Source: Semisulcospira habei
Taxonomy: Eukaryota; Mollusca; Gastropoda; Semisulcospiridae
Reading direction: 5' to 3'
Assembly (NCBI GenBank): GCA_036245525.1
Contig: BTPG01000001.1
Coordinates: 222,282,889-222,346,888 of the forward strand
Length of the DNA: 64,000 nt
Of this stretch, positions 11,284 to 21,100 are shown one piece after another. Numbering within the stretch: the stretch's first letter is position 1; every line of letters starts with the position of its first letter. The position numbers and the translations under genes were made by a program. Under the pieces are notes generated by a model. The model worked only from the letters and a program-made list of their open reading frames with translations, was not told where the DNA came from and made no database searches.

Positions 11284-12302
11284 CAATCAACCTTCCTTCA
11301 AACGGACAGCATTCACACAAATAATACTTTACTATTACATCAGAAAATGGCCCATCCAAGCCTGCACTCTTTTAACTGCACTAAACGACTGACTGTAGCA
11401 GACGACGCATGAAACGACGCTGACTCTGTGACGTCATTTCCATTCAATCAATTTGTGCATACAATCCAAAAGGAGATGCGGCATTGATAACATCGACAAA
11501 CCTACAAAATAAAGCAACAGGTTCAACCAAAAGGTCGGGCAGGACAAAAGACAACAGCAGCCTCACCCAAAGTCTAAACGTCCTCTCTTACAATGCGCAC
11601 TCATACAATCACTTCACTTCTTTGCAACCGGCGCACGAATATAATTATAGGCTAAGTCAAACTAAAACAGAAGATAGTGGCGGAAACCCCTTTAAAATAG
11701 AAACAAAGAACGACGTTTCAGATCAAATATTCTTCATCTGACATGGAAACAAACGTAGAAAACGTATAGGCTAGTCCTGGTGAACGTAAACATGAATCTC
11801 AAATTTGTCACTAGACATCACCTTTCTCCACATCACCCCGGAAGTACATTACAACTCAACACTTTTTTTAACAAAACAACCACACCCTCAAATAACAAAC
11901 CTAATTTTGTAGAAACATAAACAATTTACTCCCTGAAACAACAAAATATCCCCCCTGACCCATATCAGCTATGAAGTTATTTATAGCTGAGAAGGGTGAT
12001 GTAATACATACACGCTCATTTTCAGGGTTCTGTGCGCACAACACACACACACATTGCTGGGAGGGACAAGTTTTCAAACACACTACAGGCGTGTCTGTTA
12101 AACACAAAAGTGCATGTTTTAACGCCAAAACGAGAAAAACTGATCTTTTTATTTTTTATGAATCTTTACCCCAAGACAATGCAGAAACAACCCTCAGAAA
12201 AAATGGGTGTCTGACTTGCTCACCCAGATTTTAACACCCCCCCCCCCCCCCCCCATTTTTCATAAGGATGGTAAAGACAGTAACCCATTTGAGCTCTTCT
12301 GT

Positions 12303-12317
12303 GCACACACACATGCG

Positions 12318-12386
<69 letters not shown>
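12303..12386. repeat. (CA)n microsatellite
   Basis: An almost pure CA run of about 80 bp in the intron of the GTPase gene; a poly-C run lies just upstream at 12236-12254. Confidence 0.9.
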
Positions 12387-12388
<2 letters not shown>

Positions 12389-12599
12389 TCAGTCACATAA
12401 AAATGATCCCACCACCCGCAAGATCAATCTGGATATTGTGTTGCTGACTGATAAAAACAGTGCCATCAATAGGCAAACGCCACCCATCTCCAAAGGGCAT
12501 AGATCTTGATTTAACAGACCATAATGTGGATTTTAGATGTAACATGTGTGTCCCTTGTGACAAAGAGATGACATTTTGCACCAGCAAAATCCATGTTTT

Positions 12600-13240
12600 C
12601 TCAAAATCTAATTAGTTTTTACACAGCTGTCAAACACCCGTGACCCTTGACCTTTATGATATCATAGAGTTGACTGAACTAGTATACATGATAGGAAGGG
12701 CTTATCATCACCTGTGTGCCAAATTTGATTGAAAATTGTGTGAAAATGTGCATAATACCTACAATTTTATCAACAATTGGTATTTTACACACATTTGCAA
12801 GCCTGTGACCCTCTCCACGTTTGCAGTATTTGAGAAAAAATCATCTTTTGACAAAATATGGCTATTTTGGACCTATTTTCTGAGCTCTTGTGACCCTTGA
12901 CCTTTCCGAGGAATCAACCAAATTAGTATGAATTGAAAGGTCTTACCCTCAGGTTATCTTAGTACCAAGTTTGGGTTTGAAGTTGTGAATAATATTTTAG
13001 AAAAAAAATAAATTATGTCAAAATATAGCTATTTTTTACCTATTTTCTAAGCCCCTGTGACCTTCCCCTTTGTGAGAGGTCACTCAAATTGCTATGTTTG
13101 GAAAGGTCTTGACACAAAGTATCCTTGGGCCAAGTTGGAAGACTATGGCTTGAATAGTCTCCGAGAAAATGCCAACGTTAAAGTTTTTGACACAGACCAT
13201 GGCAGACGGATGACGGACAGAAGATGAAATAATAGAATCA
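12600..13240 (+). repeat. Dispersed periodic repeat, copy 1
   Basis: It is built of degenerate units, each with a form of GTGACCCTTGACCTTT, then ATCAACCAAATTAGTATG, GAAAGGTCTTACC and ACCAAGTTTGGGTTTG. The same string of units recurs at 14690-15290, up to the shared CTCCGAGAAAATGCCAACG end. No open frame runs through it. Confidence 0.7.
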
Positions 13241-13704
13241 CTTTCGCTTCGCACGTGAGCCAACTGAAAAGTGAATACGGTCCTTTCACTATCTGTGACC
13301 TCATGTGAACGCTGTAAAAATAAAAAATTTACCTTAAAATCGCTCTCAGCACCAGTCTGAATGTGAGGGGGCATTGTTTGGTAATCCAAATTCATAAACT
13401 TTCACTCAAAACACGAGGCGCCAAAGCTAACGCCCACATGTTGTCACGTGACCAAATGCCACATTCATTGGTGTCTTATAAGCGCAAGATAAGCGAATTT
13501 GAGTTTTTTCCTGTAAACAAAACAGCTTGAATACCTTTTTGGTCGAAGGGGGTACCAATGCATGGTTCCTTTGACCTCCCTCAGGTGGCCTACAAGGGTC
13601 AGTGTAGCGAACTCCTGTGACCCAGGCAAAAACTTCACTTATCAGATACTAGCCTCACGTATTTGTATGCACACCTCCCCCTCCCCCCACGGGGCACCCC
13701 CCCC

Positions 13705-13746
13705 CCCACACACACACACACACACACATCTCCCTCACCCCTTCAC

Positions 13747-13798
<52 letters not shown>
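13705..13798. repeat. (CA)n microsatellites, interrupted
   Basis: Two CA runs (13705-13729 and 13746-13798) are separated by a C/T-rich spacer, preceded by a poly-C run. Confidence 0.9.
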
Positions 13799-13800
<2 letters not shown>

Positions 13801-13871
13801 TTTAGACCCAAGGTCCCATTTTTTAAATGTTGGAGCTGTTGCATAACCTCTGTGTACCTACCAGCTGCATA

Positions 13872-13968
13872 GATTGACCATGATAATTCAAGGGTAGTGT
13901 CAGATTAGCTTGTCTCCTGAAGGCGCCAAGCTAATCTGACAGTATCGTTGAATTATCAGGGTCAATTC
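13872..13968. repeat. Hairpin MITE, about 95 bp
   Basis: Arms TTGACCATGATAATTCAA / TTGAATTATCAGGGTCAA and inner arms CAGATTAGCTTG / CAAGCTAATCTG form a long imperfect hairpin. Confidence 0.75.
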
Positions 13969-14059
13969 ATTTCCTGCTTCAGGGTCCCAGGCGAAATGGG
14001 TTAAGACACGTTCAGAAAGACTGCCGAAATGTTCTAAGAACACATGACAGGGTCGGATC

Positions 14060-14585
14060 ACTTTACTTTACTCCTGCGGGGGAGGAGGGGAGGGTGGGGG
14101 GTGGGTCCAACGTCTTGTTGGGAACCGTGAACCTGATACAAAAGGCCTCCTCGACACTACAATTTGCTTCATACGGGGGCCGAAAAAAATCAAACAGGGA
14201 GAGGAGGGCGGGGGGTGGGGGTGGGGGGGGGGGGGGGGGGTGGGGGGGGGGGAGTAGTTGACAGACTTTGCTTCCAAGAGCCGAGGAATCAAACAACGGG
14301 GAGAGGAGGGGGAGGGGGTAGTCGATGGACCTTGCTGCCAGGGGTCGCAAAATTCAAGCAACCAAGGGGGCTGGGGTGGGGGTGGGGGGGGGTGGTGGGT
14401 GGTTCAGATCGACAGATTTTGCTTTCGGTGTGCCAAAAATCAAACAGCGATGAGTGCAAGAGGGGAGGGGTGAGGGGGTGGGAGGGGGGGGGGGAAGGGG
14501 GCGATGCGATAGACCTTGCTTCCAAGGACCGAATGAACAAATGAGGGAGGGGGGTGGGGTGGGGGGGGTCCCAAACACCCCAAAA
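14060..14585 (+). repeat. G-rich degenerate minisatellite
   Basis: At least four units of about 90 bp each carry GACAGACTTTGCTTCCAAGA, then AATCAAACAACGGG and a long GGGAGGGGG tract (units near 14265, 14325, 14405 and 14508). Poly-proline or poly-glycine frames on either strand are products of the base composition, not genes. The G runs could form quadruplexes. Confidence 0.7.
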
Positions 14586-14689
14586 AGGGACTTTGTTTTA
14601 GCATTTTTACAAATTTGGTATGAACCCCCCTGCCCCAACCTGGATCCAACCCTGCACCCCCTTCCCCACCCTTGACCTCTGCAATGAGT

Positions 14690-15290
14690 TAAATAAATTC
14701 AAATGCACAGAAAGGTCTTATCAGCTACCTTTGTGCCAAGTTTGATTGGAAAAATTTGCAAAAATGTTGCCAATACCTAAAATTTTATCACAAATTGGCA
14801 TTTTACACACATTTGCCAGCCTGTGATTCTTGACTTTTCCGAAGCTTTATCCAAAACAGTATGCATAGATGGGTCTTCCCATCAGGTATCTCTGTAGCAA
14901 GTTTTGGTTTAAAGTTGTTTTTGAAAAAAAATAACACCTTTTGTCAAAATGTGGCTATTTTGAACCTATTTCCTGAGCCGGCTCTTGTGTCCGTTGACCT
15001 TACTGAGGGATCAACCAAATTAGTAGGCATGGAAAGGTCTTACCCTCAGCTATCTTTGTACCAAGTTTGGGTTTGAAGTTGTGAATAGTATTTCAGAAAA
15101 AAAAAAAAGAATGTCAAAATATAGCTATTTTTGACCTATTTCCTGAGCCCCTGTGATCTTGACCTTTGTGAGAGGTCACTCAAATTGGTATGTTTAGAAA
15201 GGCCTCGCCACAAAGTATCCTTGGGCCAAGTTTGAAGAATGTGGCTTGAAAAGTCTCCGAGAAAATGCCAACGTTAAAGTTTACGATAGA
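14690..15290 (+). repeat. Dispersed periodic repeat, copy 2
   Basis: It matches 12600-13240 unit by unit, including the AAATTGGTATGTTT...GCCACAAAGTATCCTTGGG and CTCCGAGAAAATGCCAACG segments, and is followed directly by a CA microsatellite. Confidence 0.7.
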
Positions 15291-15300
15291 CAGCAAACTA

Positions 15301-15308
15301 CACACACA

Positions 15309-15382
<74 letters not shown>
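15301..15382. repeat. (CA)n microsatellite
   Basis: An 82-bp CA run with one T interruption, at the 3' edge of the periodic repeat. Confidence 0.92.
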
Positions 15383-15385
<3 letters not shown>

Positions 15386-15546
15386 ACTTTGACCTCATAG
15401 TCAGTACCTACGAAGCATTAAGATCTGTGCGTAGGCAATAATGGAGGCTGTGTTGGTGTTTATTGTGTGCGGCAAAACCAATCACCAGGGATTACCGAAG
15501 GATTAACAAAATAGGTATGAAATAAATAGTTTCTTGCATCAGCGTT

Positions 15547-15634
15547 CAGGTGATACAGAGAATCTCACTCTGGGGATTTTGAAACCTTATCCTACGAGTG
15601 TAAAGCTCTCGAGTGAGATTCTCAGTGTCACCTA
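15547..15634. repeat. Hairpin repeat
   Basis: Arms AGGTGATACAGAGAATCTC and GAGATTCTCAGTGTCACCT are nearly perfect reverse complements around a 45-bp loop. Confidence 0.75.
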
Positions 15635-15792
15635 ATAAACACCACTAGAATTATTTGAATAAACTGACACAGCACAGTGACGTGGTCACTCGGAGATCGA
15701 CAGCTTGACCATTTTGTTCGTATGATCGGTAAACATGTGGTCCATGAATCGGAAACTGTTCCGACAACGGCAGAAAGCTACATAATGCTAAT

Positions 15793-16038
15793 AACACCTT
15801 GACTGTCGAGCAAACAATGCAAACAGCCTAACTGCAAGAGACAAAGACCCTCATGAGCCTCTGCTGTGGACAAAGACCCTCATGAGCCCCTGCTGTGGCG
15901 TGGCCCATGAGGATTTATGCCTCTTGATGACGCCACTTTGTGAAACATGTTGCTTGGACGGCTGGGCCTCTCTGGCGTTGAATTAAGAAAAAAAGATTTC
16001 AGAAATGATCTGTGTCCACTGGCATGGAAGTGAAGGGG
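15793..16038 (+). mobile_element. piggyBac-like MITE, copy in the GTPase intron
   Basis: It holds the GAGGCAT-type hairpin with a partial duplication of its left arm (CAAAGACCCTCATGAGCC appears twice, 15841-15897), then the GGCATGGAAGTGAAGGGG end and TTAA at 16039-16042. It ends about 70 bp upstream of the second GTPase exon. Confidence 0.7.
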
Positions 16039-16110
16039 TTAATGTTGCCTTTGTCGTGTACAGACAAGGTGTCAGTGAGTGTTGCTCGCCGTGTGTTGTT
16101 CTGTCACCAG

Positions 16111-16617
16111 ATTGTGGACACGCCTGGTCTGTCTCAGGCACCCGGTTTTGAGGAGAAAGCCGTCAAGGAAATAGCGCGTCTTGTGGAGGAAATGAGCCTG
16201 GGTTTCCACGTCGTTCTGTGGCTCGTGCGGTACGACTGGATCTACACGTCAGCAGATGATTATTGTTACAAACATATGAAAACGCTCCTTGGTGAAAACG
16301 TGACAAAGCACATGATAGTACTGCTCACTGGGGCTGATGGCACAGATCAAGAGAGGCGGAATTATGAAGAGCTCACTAAGGTTGTTGTGACAAAGATTTC
16401 CAAGATTTCACTTGTTAAACCAGTTATGGACGATTGTGAGTGGAGACACGTCCCTTTCATTAACAGCGCTGACGAGAAAACCAAAGCTGCACAGCTGGAA
16501 TATTTGTTTTCGACGATCGACAAACTGCTTGCTGAGAACGGCCGCGAAATCTTCCGCCCGACGTTGAATGTCACAGAAGCGATCGAAGTAGCCGCTGAAA
16601 ACAAGAGTAAGAAGTGA
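16111..16617 (+). CDS. AIG1/GIMAP-like GTPase, second and last exon
   Basis: The exon starts after the acceptor TGTTCTGTCACCAG and reads in phase with the P-loop exon at 9251-9432. It opens with IVDTPGLSQ (G3 motif of AIG1 GTPases), continues with the conserved helix region EIARLVEEMSLGFHVVLWLVRY, and has LLTGADGTD at the place of the G4 base-recognition motif. That G4 is unusual: many relatives have a TKxD or related form, so guanine specificity is uncertain. It ends with a short basic tail ENKSKK and TGA, with no membrane helix. A frame continues open upstream to 16012, but that part is MITE and intron sequence, so the ATG at 16012 is not the likely start. Confidence 0.75.
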   Translation: MVDTPGLSQAPGFEEKAVKEIARLVEEMSLGFHVVLWLVRYDWIYTSADDYCYKHMKTLLGENVTKHMIVLLTGADGTDQERRNYEELTKVVVTKISKISLVKPVMDDCEWRHVPFINSADEKTKAAQLEYLFSTIDKLLAENGREIFRPTLNVTEAIEVAAENKSKK

Positions 16618-16775
16618 ACTGAAAATCATCGGAAAAGAATACAGTAATTATGCCTGCACCAGTATATATTCAACACGCAACGAAATTTCAGTAGGAGCTA
16701 TTTTTCTAAACCAGAAGATGGGCGTAAAATGCACGAAGTTGTAACATTCAGGGGACTCAGCTGACCCGCTCCATC

Positions 16776-16868
16776 TGGCCAAGAGGCATACATTCTCATG
16801 AGCCCATGCAGTCACAGTACTGTACTGGTGCAGTCGCACTGGCTCATGAGAAGAATGTACGCCTGTGG
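16776..16868. repeat. Hairpin of the GAGGCAT...GAGCCC family, diverged
   Basis: Left arm CAAGAGGCATACATTCTCAT and right arm ATGAGAAGAATGTACGCCT flank a C/G-rich loop. This is the central hairpin of the MITE family without recognisable flanks. Confidence 0.65.
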
Positions 16869-18009
16869 TAAAAATGCCTTGTACACGTTTTTATATCTTA
16901 TTATTTTTCTCATCTTTTTTTGTTTAGTCAGTGTGCTCACTGAGGCTCACGTAATTCACCTCAGTATTTTTGTCTCCTGCAAGCTTGGAATTTAGTGTGT
17001 ACATTTACCGCCAGTAGTAAGAGGCGAGGATGTGTAGCACAGCAGAATGTTTAGACAAAGGCTAGCTGTTGTACTCAGTGACCGCACCTCGCCTAGTGTC
17101 GTTTTCTCCCTTCAACCTTTCCAGACCTCTGCTACGGTGCCAGACAGCTGGTTACTGCGGAGTATTTTCCCCTGACAAATGATTTGCCGGTTGGATTTTG
17201 TTTATTAACTACGTCGGTCTTGTAAAAGTACGATATTTTATCTGCAAGAGGATTTTATAACAATATAGTGTTTGAAGAGCTCTAAGTGTTGGTAATGTTT
17301 CAGAACTGACAAAAGCGTATTCCAACTAGGAAAGTAATGTTCTATCGCATGGAAGAGTGCTTCACCATTTTGTCAAGCGTAATGATTTTGGTCGGGCGAA
17401 CCACTATTGTAACGGGCTCATCGGACTCTGTCTTGATCCAGGGGGAAAAAACGGATTTGTTCAATAGCATGTCCGTTGAAAGGTCCTGGTAAATCAAAGT
17501 GGGACAGTTGGAGTGTGCCTGAGTTGATCAGTGTTCAGGTCGTACTCCATAGGCAATAGATTTCCCTGTCCCCCATAACCCGCCCGAAAGGGCCGTCCAT
17601 GATCATCTCGGTGCTGTGGACGTTAAACCCGAACTAACCAACCGGACTCTGTCGTTTTCCGAGGCTTCCCTTTTACAAATTCCCTTTTACAAAGGGCGCT
17701 TTGGACTTATTTAGTCATTTTTGTACACGGGTTCGTCTTTTACCAAAGGCCTTTCTGACTTAGCTACCTTTATAAAGGGCACTTTGAACGTTGTCATTTT
17801 TTTTTTTGACGAGGCTACCTTGTACCTAATGGCCTCTCCGACTTATTTATTCTACTAGATTCTCCTTTACAAAGGGTACTTGTTCGGACTTTGTCATTCT
17901 TTTCAGGGACACGACTTAGATATTAGTACTGTGCTGCGCTACTGTAGTAACGCCTGATTACACTGTGACCAGCAGAGAATATATTTTTCTCAAACGGCCT
18001 CATGCCGGG
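16869..18009. other. No gene seen; SINE-like tail and degenerate repeats, family C remnant at right end
   Basis: A segment near 17540-17640 (GGCCGTCCATGATCATCTCG ... GACGTTAAACCC) has the look of a short retroposon tail. From 17655 to 17910 a loose repeat of CTTTTACAAAGGGC and CGACTTATTTA occurs about four times. The last 60 bases (AGAGAATATATTTTTCTCAA ... CATGCCGGG) recur at 29867-29900 and belong to LTR family C. Confidence 0.45.
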
Positions 18010-19006
18010 TGTCACGACACGGGGTTTTTTTTTCGCCTAATTTTGTAGGGGAGTAAGTTTAGAGGGGTGGCAGAATTTAGTTAGTCACCGGGTAGCGTTA
18101 GCATATGTGTGTAGTATTTGGCCTTTACACGAGTTTTTGCTGCCGTGTGAGAGTTTGGAGGTAGGCGTGAAGCCACGTGGCCGCCTAGTCTGAACGCCAT
18201 CGGGTGGTTAGTGTTTCACGTGTCTCCACATCACGTAATGTAGTGAGCGATTTTTCGCCAACCTTAATTTATCCAAGGTTTCGTCAGTCGCATTCCACCA
18301 GCGAACGAAAACAGTCGTCTTTTCAACGTAGTCTCTGAGGGGGGTGGGGTGGGGGGTGTGCGGGCGTGGTTTTCCATTAGCCGCCGCCTCAAGTAGCTGT
18401 GTCGTCCCACCTGTGGCGTCCCTACGAAACGGCCCTGGTCGAGCCCGGGAGCCGGTGTCCTAAAAAGAGAAGAAGACCTGCGACGACTTTACCCCTGACT
18501 TGTCTTGTCTGACCTAACTTGTCTTGTCTCGTCCTAGCCGGGGCGTCTTCACGGATGACAGTGAGTACACGCGACAATTCTCACTAGTGGCCATTTGCTC
18601 GGGGGGTTTATTTGTGTTTGCTTGTCAGTTCCGTATTATTATTTTGGCTAGTGTATTGGGGGGCAGGTGCAGAATAGAAGAGAATAGAATGTAGAAGTGC
18701 CAGAAGGCCGTGTGTTGTAGGTTGTAATATTTAGAGTATCTAGCGGGGGGGGGGGGGGGGGGGGTTAGTTAGAGGTTTAACGCCGAGTAGGCGACTAAGG
18801 TCGTCTCAGTAATTAGCGTCGGAGGGTGTATTCGGGAGTGAGTCATGTGGTGACGTGTAAATATGTATTTTGTCGAGTTTGAATTTATTGTTGCGGGAGA
18901 AAAGTGAAGGAAATGTGAGATTGAATTCAGAGGTAAAGGGGATATGTCAAGGTTGAATCTACCGTTGTGGGAGGGAAGTGATGGGAATATAAAAGACGGC
19001 AGTTAA

Positions 19007-19300
19007 AGGTCCTGGTTCAGCAATTAGTGTGTAGAGGACAGCGAAAAAAAAAAGTCAAAGTCCCTACCTGACACAGAAAGTCAGTGCAACCCTGACAGGG
19101 CCCCGTTAGATGGGGTCCCCGAACACGCACGTTACTATAGCTGCTGTAGAGTGTCAGACGTCCCTGACGGCTGTCACAGTTCACGCAAACAGGTATACAC
19201 CACCCAGCTGCCTAAGGTCACTTCCAGTTGCATCTGTCCGTGCATGGTAACATCCAATTCCCGTGCAACTACGAAGAATATCCAACTTTCACTTTTGCCA
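19007..19300 (+). repeat. Left terminal inverted repeat of TTAA transposon copy 1
   Basis: It pairs with 25875-26168, for example GTAGAGTGTCAGACGTCC here against GGACGTCTGACACTCTAC there. A/G-rich and A-run blocks near 19044-19054 differ in length between ends. Confidence 0.85.
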
Positions 19301-20059
19301 ACTGCCAGGGGGAGGTACGGCCGAGCCGACGTCCAAAAACTGGTCCAGCGAATGGTGGCGGTAAGTCCAACATGATATGGCGTCGTCTTTTCACGTTTCT
19401 TGTACAAATATTACTTGTGTTGGCAAGTATATTTCCAACAACAACAAACACCCATGCCGAATGTAGTTGACGTCGTGTTTACAAAGGGAAGCTACTCGTA
19501 AATATGTATATTACAGGGGACACCACCCTAATGCCCACTTCCTTGTCAACAACAGGTAGACCTATAGCGATCGTAATGTTATGTGTGTCCTGGCGTACAG
19601 GACAATAATTTCGGAGGAAGTGATGACTGAGGAAATAACTGCAGACCACAGTGCTGAGAAGTTGGCAGAATACATCGATGAACAAGACGAAGAATAGATT
19701 GGTAATCTAAGCCTCACTGTTCGTCTCTTCCGTAGTTACTCGGTCACTACAGCATAACAGCTTGTAACTGTTCTTTAAATTTTCTCTCTTTTATAAATAA
19801 TTGTAATATTTTCTGGGCACTTTGCTATTACACATATTTGTGTTATATACATAAATGAAATATGCGATATATTCTGAGCTCAGGTTTGATGTAAATTCAG
19901 AAGTTTCCACTCTTAGTTGCGATTTGTTTTGGGGGTTGATGGCGGTTGTTTTTGTGTAAATATCTTCAGAACGCCACAGCGTTTTCTAGTACAAAACCCT
20001 TGTGTGTATTACATAACTATACAAATACCAGTCATTTGATTATTTTTCAGTGCCACACC

Positions 20060-20215
20060 AAATGAGCTCACAGAGCAGCAAGCAGTGTGTTATTTCTGTG
20101 GATACATTTGTGAAGCTAGTACAAAGTGAAGGTGCATCAGTAATGGAACACCACCCAATCCCATCACAAGACATAACATATAATCGCATTGGCAATGGCA
20201 AGGTAAATTGTGAAC

Positions 20216-20254
<39 letters not shown>

Positions 20255-21100
20255 ATGTGTGTGTGTGTGGCTTGGGACACAGTGTACAACTGGCTTATAT
20301 TTAGAACAAAATGTACAGCTGTCTGAATAGAATTAAATATACAGCTGTCTGAATAAAAAAAACAAAATATGCCTGCAGTTGTCTGAACACAAACCAAGTG
20401 TTCAGATGCATGTCTGAATGAAAACAAATGTACAGCTGCTCTCTGTATAAAAAAACAACATCAGCAATTGTCTGGATGAGAATATAATAAACAGGTATAG
20501 ATAAGGATACAATATACAACTAGGATCAACCTAAAACATATTTGTTCACAAAAACAGCACATTTCAGTGTGATGAAATAGAGCAATACATGTATGTACAT
20601 AATTCATTATGAAACTCGCAATCAGCGTGGGCTATTGTAAGTTGGCTTAGTTGCCACTGACACATGATGTATTTCTCATATTCAGCATGCACTCCTATTC
20701 CTGAAACCACAGGCTTAGGAACAGGAGAAATATGAGTGACAAAAACTTATAATATTATGTTTGTATATAAAAATATTCTATTGCGAGTCTTACTGTAAAT
20801 CATATATGTATTGTTATATTGTTCCATATCATGACACTCAAATGTGCTTCTATTTTGTGACTAAGCCATTTTTAGAAAGCCACATGCACACATGTGTATT
20901 TATTTCTTTTTCATTTTGCCCATTACTGTGTTTATGCTTTTTTTCTGGACAGCAGGGCTGCCACAAGGTCAGGTGACATGGAACTGGTGAATGCACAGAC
21001 TGGCATCGAGTTTCTGAAGACAGCAAGACCTGTCCGATAAGTTGTCACCGACAGAGTTCTACTGTAATCTCCTGCTACTTTCAGGTAATGATGATCAGTT
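20060..21100 (+). pseudogene. Exon-like blocks of the TTAA transposon gene, copy 1, 5' part
   Basis: Block one starts after TTATTTTTCAG (about 20050) and ends at GGCAAG|GTAAAT (about 20204); one frame reads a cysteine-containing motif CYFCGYICEAS, then hits stops. Block two lies after TTTTCTGGACAG (20952) and ends at TTTCAG|GTAATG (21085). The same blocks with the same splice sites occur in copy 2. Reading frames contain stops in both copies, so the gene appears dead here. A (GT)n run sits in the intron directly after block one. Confidence 0.45.

Larger units (their letters stand above)
9433..16110 (+). other. Large intron of the AIG1-like gene, filled with repeats
   Basis: The two GTPase exons are separated by 6,678 bp. 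The intron holds microsatellites (9514, 12303, 13705, 15301), a poly-G stretch near 9945-10020, a long inverted repeat (10362-11283), two copies of a periodic repeat, a G-rich minisatellite, two hairpins and a MITE. No other coding exon was recognised in it. Confidence 0.65.

Noticed and set aside
14063..14675. Proline- or glycine-rich frames on both strands
   Set aside because: They follow the G-rich minisatellite and occur in every frame; composition effect.
16012..16110. N-terminal extension of the GTPase exon to an ATG
   Set aside because: The segment overlaps the end of a MITE and a good splice acceptor at 16110; the P-loop exon joins in phase instead.
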